Of a stretch of 32,232 nt of DNA, positions 15,825 to 23,338 are shown piece after piece. Location of the stretch: contig DATBIO010000192.1 of assembly GCA_036556965.1 (NCBI GenBank), forward strand, positions 1 to 32,232. The letters run 5' to 3'. The position numbers and the translations under genes are program-made. The number at the start of each line of letters is the position of its first letter. Position 1 is the first letter of the stretch. This DNA is from DATBIO01 sp036556965. Lineage in GTDB: Bacteria; Acidobacteriota; Vicinamibacteria; Fen-336. The notes under the pieces are model-generated. The model worked only from the letters and a program-made list of their open reading frames with translations. It was not told the DNA's origin and ran no database searches.

Positions 15825-16285
15825 GCCGCACCGCCGCCGACCTGGCCCTGCTCCTGCTGCGCCTGAGCGGGCTGGGTCTGGCCGTCTTCCACGGCCTGCC
15901 CAAGGTCGTGCGGCTCTTCGCCGGCGACCGGCGGTTCATCGAGGGCGTGTCGCGCATGGGCTTCCCGCTGCCGGAGGCGTTCGCCTGGGCGGCGGCCCTC
16001 AGCGAGGCGTTGGGCGGCCTGCTCCTGGCCCTCGGGCTGGGCACGCGCGTGATGGCCGGGTTCTGCGCGGCCACCATGTTCGTGGCCGCCTTCATGCGCC
16101 ACCAGGCCCACGAGCACCTCCGCGTGGCCCTCGGGCTGCGCCAGGTGGAGGCCAAGGTCCTGGAGGGCTGGGGCAACCCCGAGCTGGCCCTGGTCTACCT
16201 CGCCGTCTTCGTTTCCCTGGCCCTCCTCGGGGGCGGACGCTTCGCGCTGGAACGCGTCTTCGGAGGGAAGCGGGCCCGGCGCTGA
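15821..16285 (+). CDS. DoxX-family membrane protein
   Basis: A 154-residue protein with four hydrophobic helices (about 6-24, 45-65, 70-88, 120-137) and the DoxX signature HGLPKVVRLFAG after helix 1. DoxX-like proteins are small inner-membrane proteins tied loosely to thiosulfate/quinone oxidation or redox stress; the substrate here is unknown. No ATG, GTG or TTG lies before helix 1, so I take CTG 15821, which overlaps the glmM stop (CTGA), as the likely start. The first canonical codon, a GTG in KVVRLF, would cut off the first helix and the signature. It is last in the folP-cdaA-cdaR-glmM run. Confidence 0.8.
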   Translation: MSRTAADLALLLLRLSGLGLAVFHGLPKVVRLFAGDRRFIEGVSRMGFPLPEAFAWAAALSEALGGLLLALGLGTRVMAGFCAATMFVAAFMRHQAHEHLRVALGLRQVEAKVLEGWGNPELALVYLAVFVSLALLGGGRFALERVFGGKRARR

Positions 16286-16295
16286 CCCCGGCGGC

Positions 16296-16301
16296 TATAC
16301 T
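16296..16301 (+). promoter_or_regulatory. Candidate -10 element for pdxJ, near-leaderless
   Basis: TATACT in the context GGCTATACTCGGCGCGG, ending nine bases before the pdxJ ATG. The SDR gene at 19141 has GGCTATAATCGGCAGG at the same nine-base distance, which supports a shared promoter type. No -35 hexamer is visible. Confidence 0.5.
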
Positions 16302-16310
16302 CGGCGCGGC

Positions 16311-17042
16311 ATGACCGCCCGCCTCGGCGTCAACATCGACCACGTCGCCACCGTGCGCCAGGCGCGCCGCGCGCCCGAGCCCGACCCCGTGCACGCGGCC
16401 GTGCTCGCCGAGCTGGGGGGGGCGGACGGCATCACCGTCCACCTGCGCGGCGACCGCCGCCACATCCAGGACCGCGACGTGGAGGTGCTGCGCCAGGTGG
16501 TGCGCACGAGGCTGAACGTGGAGATGGCGGCCACCCAGGAGATGGTGCGCATGGCCCTCACCGTCAAGCCGCACCAGGTCACGCTGGTGCCGGAGCGGCG
16601 CGAGGAGCTGACCACGGAGGGGGGCCTGGACGTGGTCCTCAACAGCGTGCAGCTCCGGCCGCTGGTGAAGACCCTCGGGGAGGGAGGGATCGAGGTCAGC
16701 CTCTTCATCGACCCCGAGCTGGAGCAGCTCAAGGAGGCGCACAAGATCGACGCGGGGGCGGTGGAGATCAACACCGCGGCCTGGGCGGAGGCGCGCGACG
16801 CGCGCGCGCGGGAGGCGGCCATGCGCCGGATCACCGACGCCGCGCGCGTGGGCCGCAAGCTGGGCCTCCTCGTGCACGCCGGCCACGGCCTGACCTACGC
16901 CAACGTGGGGCCGGTGGCCGCGCTGCCCGAGATCAGCGAGCTGAACATCGGCCACAGCATCGTGGCGCGGGCGGTCATGGTGGGCATGGAGCGGGCGGTC
17001 CGCGAGATGCGCGAGCGGATGGCGGCGAGCCCGGCCGCCTGA
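16311..17042 (+). CDS. pdxJ: Pyridoxine 5'-phosphate synthase
   Basis: Last ring-forming step of the DXP-dependent vitamin B6 pathway, using 3-amino-1-hydroxyacetone phosphate and 1-deoxy-xylulose-5-phosphate. The 243-residue TIM barrel contains LGVNIDHVATVRQARR, ITVHLRGDRRHIQDRDV, NVEMAATQEM (catalytic Glu), VTLVPERREELTTEGGLDV, VSLFIDPE, INTAAWA and the catalytic-His loop VHAGHGLTYANV. Its substrate DXP is also the substrate of Dxr (27232-28425). The ATG at 16311 has no ribosome-binding site, in line with a very short leader from the TATACT element. Confidence 0.97.
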   Translation: MTARLGVNIDHVATVRQARRAPEPDPVHAAVLAELGGADGITVHLRGDRRHIQDRDVEVLRQVVRTRLNVEMAATQEMVRMALTVKPHQVTLVPERREELTTEGGLDVVLNSVQLRPLVKTLGEGGIEVSLFIDPELEQLKEAHKIDAGAVEINTAAWAEARDARAREAAMRRITDAARVGRKLGLLVHAGHGLTYANVGPVAALPEISELNIGHSIVARAVMVGMERAVREMRERMAASPAA

Positions 17043-17052
17043 GGCGCCGCGC

Positions 17053-17081
17053 TTGCCGCCCCTGACCGGACCCGCTATCTT
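17053..17081 (+). promoter_or_regulatory. Candidate sigma70-type promoter before the PP2C-kinase pair
   Basis: TTGCCG (17053-17058), a 17-base spacer, then TATCTT (17076-17081). Transcription would start at about 17088, leaving a leader that includes GAGGAA before ATG 17116. This is the best -35/-10 pair in the plus-strand housekeeping run. Confidence 0.5.
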
Positions 17082-17115
17082 AGGCGGCCGGTGACTCTCA
17101 CCTCCTGAGGAACGG

Positions 17116-17883
17116 ATGCTCGAGGCCTACGGCCAGACGGACGTCGGGCGGCGCCGCAAGCTCAACGAAGACAACTTCCTGGTGGACACCGACATCAGCC
17201 TGTTCGCGGTGTGCGACGGGATGGGAGGACACAACGCGGGCGAGGTGGCCTCCAAGCTCGCCATCGAGACCCTGGCCGCCTTCATCCGCCGCACGGCGGG
17301 GGAGGACAAGGACATCACCTGGCCCTACGGCCTGGACAAGGACCTGTCCTTCGAGGCCAACCGGCTGAAGACGGCCATCCGCCTGGCCAACAAGCGCGTG
17401 TTCAAGACCGCGGACAACCGCGAGGACTACACCGGCATGGGCACCACGGTGGTGGCCGCCATCGTGAACGGCAGCCTCATGACCCTGGGCGGGGCGGGTG
17501 ACTCGCGCTGCTACCTGCTGCGGAAGGGGGAGCTGACCCAGCTCACCCGCGACGACAGCTGGGTGTCGGCGGCCTGGGCGGAGGGCATCCTCTCCCCGGA
17601 GGAGATCGAGCGGCACCCCCTCCGCAACGTGATCACCAAGGCCATCGGGGCCAAGGAGACGCTGGACATCGACATCCTGGAGCACACGCTCGAGGAGGGC
17701 GACGTGGCCCTGCTCTGCTCGGACGGCCTGCACTCCATGATCAACCACGACAAGATCCTGGAGGCCCTGGGCCCGGTCTCCGAGTCCCTGGAAGCGGCCG
17801 CCCGCTCCCTCATCGACGTGGCCAACGAGGCCGGCGGCAAGGACAACGTCTCCGTCGTCCTCCTGCGCTACCTCGGCCGCTAG
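17116..17883 (+). CDS. PP2C-family serine/threonine protein phosphatase
   Basis: A 255-residue metal-dependent phosphatase (PPM/PP2C, as in Stp/PrpC) that reverses Ser/Thr phosphorylation. Metal-binding acidic motifs are in order: QTDVGRRRKLNEDNFLVD near the start, AVCDGMGGHNAGEVAS (about 34-49), GMGTTVVAAIV, GGAGDSRCYLLR, VALLCSDGLHSMI and GGKDNVSVVLLRYL at the end. The whole protein is the catalytic domain, with no membrane segment. It precedes a Ser/Thr kinase by 20 bases, so the pair is almost surely an operon with opposing activities. A ribosome-binding site (GAGGAA) precedes the ATG. Confidence 0.96.
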   Translation: MLEAYGQTDVGRRRKLNEDNFLVDTDISLFAVCDGMGGHNAGEVASKLAIETLAAFIRRTAGEDKDITWPYGLDKDLSFEANRLKTAIRLANKRVFKTADNREDYTGMGTTVVAAIVNGSLMTLGGAGDSRCYLLRKGELTQLTRDDSWVSAAWAEGILSPEEIERHPLRNVITKAIGAKETLDIDILEHTLEEGDVALLCSDGLHSMINHDKILEALGPVSESLEAAARSLIDVANEAGGKDNVSVVLLRYLGR

Positions 17884-17903
17884 AGGCGGCCCGGGCACCC
17901 TCC

Positions 17904-19118
17904 ATGCCCACCTTCGGCCGCTACGAGATCCAGGACAAGCTCGGCGAGGGCGCCATGGGCGTGGTCTACCGCGCCCGGGACACGGCCATCGGCCGCGAGG
18001 TGGCCCTCAAGATGCTGTCCGCGGAGTACGGCGCGGAGGAGGAGCTGATCCAGCGCTTCCTGCGCGAGGCGGAGACCATCGGGCGGCTCAGCCATCCCAA
18101 CATCGTGACCGTCTACGACATGGGCGACGCGGAGGGCCGCCTCTACATGGCCATGGAGCTGCTCGAGGGGGAGGACATGCGCTCCCTGATCGAGCGCCGG
18201 GCCCCCATCGCCCTCGCCGACCGCGTGCGCATCCTCCACCAGATCTGCGCGGGCCTGTCCTACGCCCACTCGCGGGCGGTGGTGCACCGCGACATCAAGC
18301 CGGCCAACATCATCGTCACCTCCGCCGGCCGCGTGAAGCTGCTCGACTTCGGTCTCGCGCGCATGGCCACGCGCGCCACCATGACGAGGGCGGGGGTGAT
18401 CCTGGGCACGCCCGATTACATGGCCCCCGAGCAGGCCACGGGGCGCGCCACCGACCAGCGCAGCGACATGTTCTCCGCGGGCTCGGTCTTCTACGAGTTC
18501 CTCTGCGGGGTGAAGCCGTTCCGGGCCAAGACCCTGCACGGGGTCCTCTACCAGATCATCCAGGAGCAGCCGGAGCCGATGCTCAGCGTCAACCCTGAGC
18601 TGCCCGCCCGCCTGGCCGCCCTGGTGGCGGGGATGATGCGGAAGGACCCGGAGCGCCGCTTCGCCGCCATGGAGGAGGTCCAGCGCCAGCTGGGAGAGAT
18701 CCACCTGGCCCTGCGGCGGTCGCGCGGCCGCTCCGCCCTGCCGGGGGCCGTCGGGCCCCCTCCCGAGGAGCTGCGCGGCCGCCTGCGCGAGCACCTGGCC
18801 AAGGGCCGGGCCCACCTGGAGGGCGACCGCCTGGGCCCGGCGGTCAGCGAGCTGAACGAGGCCCTCGTGCTGGACCCCGCCAACGACGAGGCCGCCGACA
18901 TGCTCTGGCAGGTCGTGCGCAAGATGAAGCCGGCCAAGGACAGCCCGGTGCGCGAGCCCCCCGACGAGAGGCGCGTGCTGGCCCTCCTGGCCAAGGCCGC
19001 CCCCGGGACCACCGAGGACCAGGCCCGCAGCGCGCTGCTCGAGCTGGCCCTGCTCGCCCCCGACGACATGCGCTTCGCCGACCTCATGCGGGAGCGGGCC
19101 ACGCGCACCCGCCAGTAG
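17904..19118 (+). CDS. Soluble Hanks-type serine/threonine protein kinase with C-terminal helical region
   Basis: A 404-residue protein. The kinase domain spans about 7-265: glycine loop GEGAMGVV (14-21), catalytic Lys36, HRD at 128-130 with VVHRDIKPANI, DFG at 148-150, the activation segment with GTPDYMAPEQ (APE 174-176), and a conserved Arg in RRF at 251-253. After a linker, about 275-404 is helical and TPR-like (GRAHLEGDRLGPAVSELNEA, LALLAKAAPGTTEDQARSAL). No transmembrane helix or PASTA repeats are seen, unlike PknB/PrkC, so it should be cytosolic. Likely partners are the PP2C phosphatase upstream, with which it shares a transcript. Substrates are unknown. Confidence 0.95.
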   Translation: MPTFGRYEIQDKLGEGAMGVVYRARDTAIGREVALKMLSAEYGAEEELIQRFLREAETIGRLSHPNIVTVYDMGDAEGRLYMAMELLEGEDMRSLIERRAPIALADRVRILHQICAGLSYAHSRAVVHRDIKPANIIVTSAGRVKLLDFGLARMATRATMTRAGVILGTPDYMAPEQATGRATDQRSDMFSAGSVFYEFLCGVKPFRAKTLHGVLYQIIQEQPEPMLSVNPELPARLAALVAGMMRKDPERRFAAMEEVQRQLGEIHLALRRSRGRSALPGAVGPPPEELRGRLREHLAKGRAHLEGDRLGPAVSELNEALVLDPANDEAADMLWQVVRKMKPAKDSPVREPPDERRVLALLAKAAPGTTEDQARSALLELALLAPDDMRFADLMRERATRTRQ

Positions 19119-19125
19119 GGTCGGC

Positions 19126-19131
19126 TATAAT
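19126..19131 (+). promoter_or_regulatory. Consensus -10 element before the SDR gene
   Basis: A perfect TATAAT in the context GGCTATAATCGGCAGG, eight bases after the kinase stop and nine bases before TTG 19141. It matches the pdxJ element in sequence and spacing. No clear -35. Confidence 0.55.
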
Positions 19132-19140
19132 CGGCAGGTT

Positions 19141-19884
19141 TTGTCGTTCCCGCCCGTGGTTGGACTCTCGTTGCAAGGCAAGGTCGCGGCCGTGACAGGT
19201 GGCGGGCGGGGCCTCGGCCGGGCCATCGTCCGTGCCCTCTCCGCGCAGGGGGCGGCGGTGGCCTTCTCCTTCCGGGACAGCCGGGAGGGGGCGGAGGAGG
19301 AGGCGGCGGCGCTGCGCGCGGCGGGCCGGCCGGTGTACGTGGGCCGCGCCGACGCGCGCAAGCGGGGGGAGATGGCGGGGTTCGTGGACGCGGCCGCGGG
19401 CGCCCTGGGGGGACTGGACGTCCTGGTGAACAACGTGGGCGTCTTCCGGCGGGTGCCCGTGGGCGAGATCACGGAGGAGCAGCTCGAGGAGGCGTTCGAC
19501 GTGAACGTGAAGGCCGCGGTGATGGCGGCCCAGGCCGCGGCGCCGCACTTGCGCCGCCGGGGCGGCGGCGCCATCGTGAACGTGGCCAGCCTGGGCGGAC
19601 TGCGCCCGTGGCGTGCGCACCTGGGCTACTGTGCGAGCAAGGCGGCGCTGGTGATGGCCACCCGCTGCCTGGCCCTGGCGCTGGCCCCCGAGATACGCGT
19701 GAACGCCGTGGCCCCGGGGATCCTGGATCCGCCGGGGGCGGAGCCCGCCCTGCGCAAGAGGATCCCGCAGGGACGCTTCGGCGCCCACGAGGAGGCCGCG
19801 GAATGGGTCGTGTTCCTGGCCGCCGCCGCCGGGTACACGACGGGGCAGGTGGTGGCGGTGGACGGCGGACGTCATCTGGCGTGA
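19141..19884 (+). CDS. Short-chain dehydrogenase/reductase, FabG-like
   Basis: NAD(P)-dependent oxidoreductase of the classical SDR type, 247 residues. The Rossmann motif VTGGGRGLGR lies at about 19-28, the central LVNNVGVF (a NNAG variant), the catalytic Ser in NVASLGG, and YCASK giving the YxxxK pair; near the C-terminus are VNAVAPGILDPPG and GYTTGQVVAVDGGRHLA. The arrangement resembles 3-oxoacyl-ACP reductases, but no fatty-acid genes are nearby, so the substrate is open. The start is uncertain: TTG 19141, GTG 19156 and TTG 19171 are all in frame, none with a strong ribosome-binding site. I use 19141 because the -10 element lies close before it. Confidence 0.9.
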   Translation: MSFPPVVGLSLQGKVAAVTGGGRGLGRAIVRALSAQGAAVAFSFRDSREGAEEEAAALRAAGRPVYVGRADARKRGEMAGFVDAAAGALGGLDVLVNNVGVFRRVPVGEITEEQLEEAFDVNVKAAVMAAQAAAPHLRRRGGGAIVNVASLGGLRPWRAHLGYCASKAALVMATRCLALALAPEIRVNAVAPGILDPPGAEPALRKRIPQGRFGAHEEAAEWVVFLAAAAGYTTGQVVAVDGGRHLA

Positions 19885-19904
19885 AGACAAGGAGCGAGGC
19901 AACC

Positions 19905-19946
19905 ATGCACGAGAGAGAAGAGAGAGAAAGGAGCGGCACGAGGTGA
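19905..19946 (+). CDS. Possible 13-codon leader ORF before the GAF gene
   Basis: ATG 19905 opens a 13-residue frame (MHEREERERSGTR) ending in TGA 19944-19946, which overlaps the GTG start of the GAF gene as GTGA. AAGGAG and GAGG stand at usable distances before the ATG. The stretch is almost pure purine on the coding strand (19911-19934), unlike the rest of the window. It could be a coupling leader peptide, or simply a purine-rich spacer. Confidence 0.3.
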   Translation: MHEREERERSGTR

Positions 19947-20464
19947 TCATGGCCATGGCTGAGGACGACAAGCCCTGGAAGAGGGACCTGGCGCGCAAGG
20001 CGGCGCAGCGGCGCGAGCAGGCGGTGGGCGAGGTCGAGGAGCTGATCAAGAAGGCGCCGTCCTTCGAGGACGCGCTGCGCCAGGCCGCCGAGCACCTGAA
20101 GCGGCGCTTCGCGCGGTACACCGCGGTGACCATCTACGTGGCCGACGGCGAGGACCTGGCCACCCACACGTCGCTCGACCGGCCGGAGGGGCCGGAGCGC
20201 GTGGGCGCGCAGGGCGGAGGGCCGCTCGCCGACGCCGCCCACGCCCATAACGCCACCGTGGTGGCGGACCTGACGGGGCAGGCGGCCTGGAACGGCGTGG
20301 GGCTCACCCGGGGCAGCGTGGCCGTGGCGCCCATCCGCACGGACGCCGGGCTGTGGGCCATGGTCGAGGTCTGGAGCGAGTTCCGCGACGCGTTCACGCC
20401 CAGCGACGTGAAGCTGCTGGAGAGGGTGGCGGGGGCCCTGGCCAAGAAGACGCCCGCGGCGTAG
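19943..20464 (+). CDS. GAF-domain protein
   Basis: A 173-residue cytosolic protein: a charged helical N-terminus (KPWKRDLARKAAQRREQAVGEVEELIKKA, about 11-39) followed by a single GAF-like domain (about 45-165: ALRQAAEHLKRRFARYTAVT, VGLTRGSVAVAPIRTDAGLW, FTPSDVKLLERVAGALAKK). GAF domains bind small ligands or sense redox state; no output domain is attached. It may act through a partner. Three starts are possible (GTG 19943, ATG 19949, ATG 19955); AAAGGAG suits the first and GAGG the second. The gene lies between the SDR and aldolase genes with no evident shared pathway. Confidence 0.75.
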   Translation: MIMAMAEDDKPWKRDLARKAAQRREQAVGEVEELIKKAPSFEDALRQAAEHLKRRFARYTAVTIYVADGEDLATHTSLDRPEGPERVGAQGGGPLADAAHAHNATVVADLTGQAAWNGVGLTRGSVAVAPIRTDAGLWAMVEVWSEFRDAFTPSDVKLLERVAGALAKKTPAA

Positions 20465-20478
20465 CCGGCGGAGTCCCG

Positions 20479-21360
20479 TTGCTCCGCGGCGCGCTGCCCC
20501 CGATGGTGACGCCGTTCCTGGCGGACGGCGCCGTCGATCTCCGGTCGTTCGAGGCGAACCTCGAGGCCTACGCCGGCCACGACCTCGGCGGCTACCTCGT
20601 GCTCGGGTCGAACGGGGAGACGCCGTACCTCGAGGAGGACGAGAAGCTGGCCCTCGTCCGCGCGGCGCGGCGGGGCGCCGGGCGGCGCCTCCTCCTGGCC
20701 GGCACCGGGCTCGAGTCCACGCGGGCCACCGTCGCCTTCACGCGGCGGGCGGCCGAGGCCGGCGCCGACGCCGTCCTCGTGCTGAACCCGTTCTACTACC
20801 GCGGCCAGATGGCGGCGGACGCCCTGCGCCGGCACTACGAGACGGTGGCCGACGCCGCTCCCGTGCCCGTGCTCCTCTACTCGGTGCCCGCCTTCACCGG
20901 CCTGCCCGTCCCCCCCGCGGTGGCCCTGGCCCTGGCCGCCCACCCGCGCATCGCGGGGATGAAGGACTCCAGCGGCGACGTGGCCGCCCTGGCCCGCGTG
21001 ACCGCGAAGGCGCCACCGTCGTTCGCGGTGGCCTGCGGCTCCGGCCCCGTCTTCTATCCCGCGCTCTGCGTGGGCGCCTCCGCCGGCGTGCTCGCCGTGG
21101 CCTGCTGCGCGCCGAGGGTGGCGGCGGCGCTGTTCAGCGCCTTCACGGAGGGCGACCACTCCCGGGCGCGACGCATCCAGGCCGCGCTGGGTCCGCTGGC
21201 CGTGGCCGTGACCACGACCTACGGCGTGGCCGGGCTCAAGCTGGCCATGGACCTGGCCGGATTCCGCGGCGGCTCCGTGCGCGCGCCGCTGCTGCCCGCG
21301 CCCCCGGCCGCGCGGGCCGAGATCGCGGACCTGCTCGCCGCCGCCGAAGCCGCCGTCTAG
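20479..21360 (+). CDS. DapA/HOGA-family aldolase (Schiff-base lyase)
   Basis: A 293-residue class I aldolase of the dihydrodipicolinate synthase superfamily. The Schiff-base lysine is in AGMKDSSGD, and the conserved tyrosine in LLYSVPAFTG. The pyruvate-binding loop is GSNGETPYLEEDE where true DapA has GTTGE. GSNGE, YSVPA-TGL, GMKDS-GD and the C-terminal TYGVAGLKLAMDLAGFRGG...RAPL resemble 4-hydroxy-2-oxoglutarate aldolase (HOGA1) more than DapA. I therefore call it HOGA-like; lysine biosynthesis is less likely but not excluded. The TTG 20479 start has GGAG five bases upstream. The TAG stop overlaps the convergent lipid kinase stop (CTAG). Confidence 0.85.
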   Translation: MLRGALPPMVTPFLADGAVDLRSFEANLEAYAGHDLGGYLVLGSNGETPYLEEDEKLALVRAARRGAGRRLLLAGTGLESTRATVAFTRRAAEAGADAVLVLNPFYYRGQMAADALRRHYETVADAAPVPVLLYSVPAFTGLPVPPAVALALAAHPRIAGMKDSSGDVAALARVTAKAPPSFAVACGSGPVFYPALCVGASAGVLAVACCAPRVAAALFSAFTEGDHSRARRIQAALGPLAVAVTTTYGVAGLKLAMDLAGFRGGSVRAPLLPAPPAARAEIADLLAAAEAAV

Positions 21361-22268
21361 GCGAAGGGGCCGGCGGGATCGTCGGCGGTGGCGCGCGGCA
21401 CCAGGATGCGCAGCGCGCGCGGGGCCAGCCGCACGCTCAGGCGCTCCACGGGCGGCTCGGGCTCGCCGTCACGGTGGACGGGCACGGCCGAGGGGGAGAC
21501 CACCTCGGCCTCCCGCGCCGGGAACCGCCGGTACGCGCGGAAGCGCTCGAGCCCGCCCAGGAACAGCCGCGGCGCGTTGGCCAGGATCTCGCGGAAGGGC
21601 ACGGCCTCGAAGACCACCACGTCCATCAGCCCGTCGTCCAGCCGGGCGCCGGGGGCGATCACCGCCGCCCCGCCGTACTGCCGCCCGTTCACGAAGCACA
21701 CGAGCAGGGCGCGCCCGTCGAAGCGCTCGCCGTCCGCGCGCACGGAGAAGGTGCCCGGCTCGTAGGAGCGCACGCGGCGCAGGGTCAGGCGCACGTAGGT
21801 GAGGACGCCGCGGCGGCCCCCTGCCCGGCCGTGATGGTGGAAGTCGGCGCCGACCGCCGCGTCGAGGCCCGCCCCGGCCACGTTCAGGAAGGGGCGGTCG
21901 TTCAACAGGCCGACGTCCATGCGGCGTGACACGGCGTCGGCGAGGGCGGCCAGCGCGCGCCCCGGGCGCAGGGGGATGCGCAGCGTGCGCGCCAGCCCGT
22001 TGCCCGAGCCCACCGGCACCAGCCCCAGCGCGGTCTCGGAGCCGAGGAGTCCCCAGGCCGCCTCGTTGGCCGTGCCGTCGCCGCCCACCGCCAGCACCGT
22101 GTCGAGCCCCGCCGCCGCCGCCTCCGCCGACCATGCGCGCGTGTCGCCCGGGCCCGTGGTGACGCGGACCTCGAGGCCGGGCCAGGCCGGCCGCGCCGCC
22201 TCCAGGGCCTGCCGGGCACGGCGCGCGGCCACCCCCGCCCGCGGGTTGAGGATGGCCAGGGCCCTCAC
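21357..22268 (-). CDS. Diacylglycerol/lipid kinase, YegS/DgkB type
   Basis: A 303-residue member of the DAGK catalytic family that phosphorylates diacylglycerol or related lipids with ATP. The N-terminal domain has AILNPRAG and the nucleotide loop AVGGDGTANEAAWG, then LVPVGSGNGLARTLRIP; the C-terminal beta-rich domain contains FLNVAGAGLDAAVGADF, CFVNGRQYGGAAVIAPGARL and DGLMDVVVFE. The GTG start overlaps the upstream GT4 stop as GTGA. As the last gene of a GT2-GT4-kinase operon it may recycle diacylglycerol or phosphorylate a glycolipid intermediate of envelope synthesis (inference). Confidence 0.93.
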   Translation of the reverse strand: MRALAILNPRAGVAARRARQALEAARPAWPGLEVRVTTGPGDTRAWSAEAAAAGLDTVLAVGGDGTANEAAWGLLGSETALGLVPVGSGNGLARTLRIPLRPGRALAALADAVSRRMDVGLLNDRPFLNVAGAGLDAAVGADFHHHGRAGGRRGVLTYVRLTLRRVRSYEPGTFSVRADGERFDGRALLVCFVNGRQYGGAAVIAPGARLDDGLMDVVVFEAVPFREILANAPRLFLGGLERFRAYRRFPAREAEVVSPSAVPVHRDGEPEPPVERLSVRLAPRALRILVPRATADDPAGPFA

Positions 22269-23338
22269 GCCAGCTCCCGGTAGACGTCCAGCGTCCTCTC
22301 CACCATGCGCTGGGCGGTGAAGCGCTCGCAGAAGGCCCGGCGCCCGCCCTCTCCGAGGCGTCGCCGCTCCTCCGGACGGGAGAGGAGCTCGCGGAGGGCG
22401 AGGGCCAGGCCGCCCGCGTCCCCGGGCGCCACCAGCCGTCCGGTGACGCCGTCCTCGACCGCCTCGGGGATGCCCCCCGCGGTGGTGGCCACCACCGGCC
22501 GCGCGAAGGCCATGGCGTCGAGGACCGAGGTCCCCAGCCCTTCCTGCCGCGAGCTGAGGCAGAACACGTCGAAGGCGGGGATCAGCGCGTCGAGGTCGCG
22601 GCGGAAGCCGGCCAGGAGCACGCGGCCGTGCAGGCCGTGCGCGGCGATGTCCCTCTCCACCGCCCGGCGGCGCTCGCCGTCGCCCACGATCACGAAGCGG
22701 GCGTGGGGCATCTCGCGCAGGACGAGGGCGGCCGCGGCCACCAGGGTCGCGTGGTCCTTGTGATCCACGAGGGCGGCCACGTTGCCGACCACGGGCGCGC
22801 CCGCGGGGACGCCCAGGGCGCGCAGCGCCTCCGCGCCGCCCGGCACCGGCGGACGGTCGGGCACGCCCTCGTGCACCACGCGCAGGTGCGCGGCCCCGAC
22901 GCCGTCCGCCTCCAGCACCCGGGCGATGGCGCCGCTCGCCGCCACCACGCGCGCGCAGGCGCCGTACTTCCACCGGGAAAGGCGGCCGCGCACGCGGAAG
23001 TCCACCCGCCGGCTGGCCACCACCGGAGGACGTCCGCTCCAGCGCGCGGCGAGCAGCGCGGCGCTGACCGCGTGGGGATCATGGGCGTGGACCACGTCCG
23101 GGCCCCAGCTTCGGAAGAGCCGGGCCAGGCCCGCCACGGCGAGGGGGGAGAGGTCACCCGCGAAGCGCAAGGGCGCCACGGCCAGGCCAAGGTCGCGCGC
23201 GCGCGACTCCAGCACCCCCCCCGCCGCGCAGGCCAGCATCACCTCGTGGCCCAGGGCGGTCAGGCCGGCGGCGGTCAGGCGTACCTGGTTCTGGCCCCCG
23301 CGCCATCCCCGCGCGGAGTCGACCTGGGCGATCTTCAT
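22265..23338 (-). CDS. GT4-family glycosyltransferase
   Basis: A 357-residue retaining glycosyltransferase of the GT-B fold. The N-terminal domain starts MKIAQVDSARGWRGGQNQV and contains PDVVHAHDPHA. The C-terminal domain has VVGNVAALVDHKDHATLV, the donor-binding FVIVGDGERR and the EX7E motif in EGLGTSVLDAMAFARPVVAT, then GGIPEAVEDGVTGRLV. The GWRGGQNQV start is common in lipopolysaccharide or capsule enzymes. The ATG overlaps the GT2 stop (ATGA) and its own stop overlaps the lipid kinase start, so three enzymes are coupled. Sugar and acceptor are unknown; an envelope glycolipid is the likely product. Confidence 0.93.
   Translation of the reverse strand: MKIAQVDSARGWRGGQNQVRLTAAGLTALGHEVMLACAAGGVLESRARDLGLAVAPLRFAGDLSPLAVAGLARLFRSWGPDVVHAHDPHAVSAALLAARWSGRPPVVASRRVDFRVRGRLSRWKYGACARVVAASGAIARVLEADGVGAAHLRVVHEGVPDRPPVPGGAEALRALGVPAGAPVVGNVAALVDHKDHATLVAAAALVLREMPHARFVIVGDGERRRAVERDIAAHGLHGRVLLAGFRRDLDALIPAFDVFCLSSRQEGLGTSVLDAMAFARPVVATTAGGIPEAVEDGVTGRLVAPGDAGGLALALRELLSRPEERRRLGEGGRRAFCERFTAQRMVERTLDVYRELA

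Noticed and set aside
19881..19942. GA-rich tract as a short tandem repeat or CRISPR-like element
   Set aside because: There is no regular repeat unit or spacer; it is an irregular purine tract.
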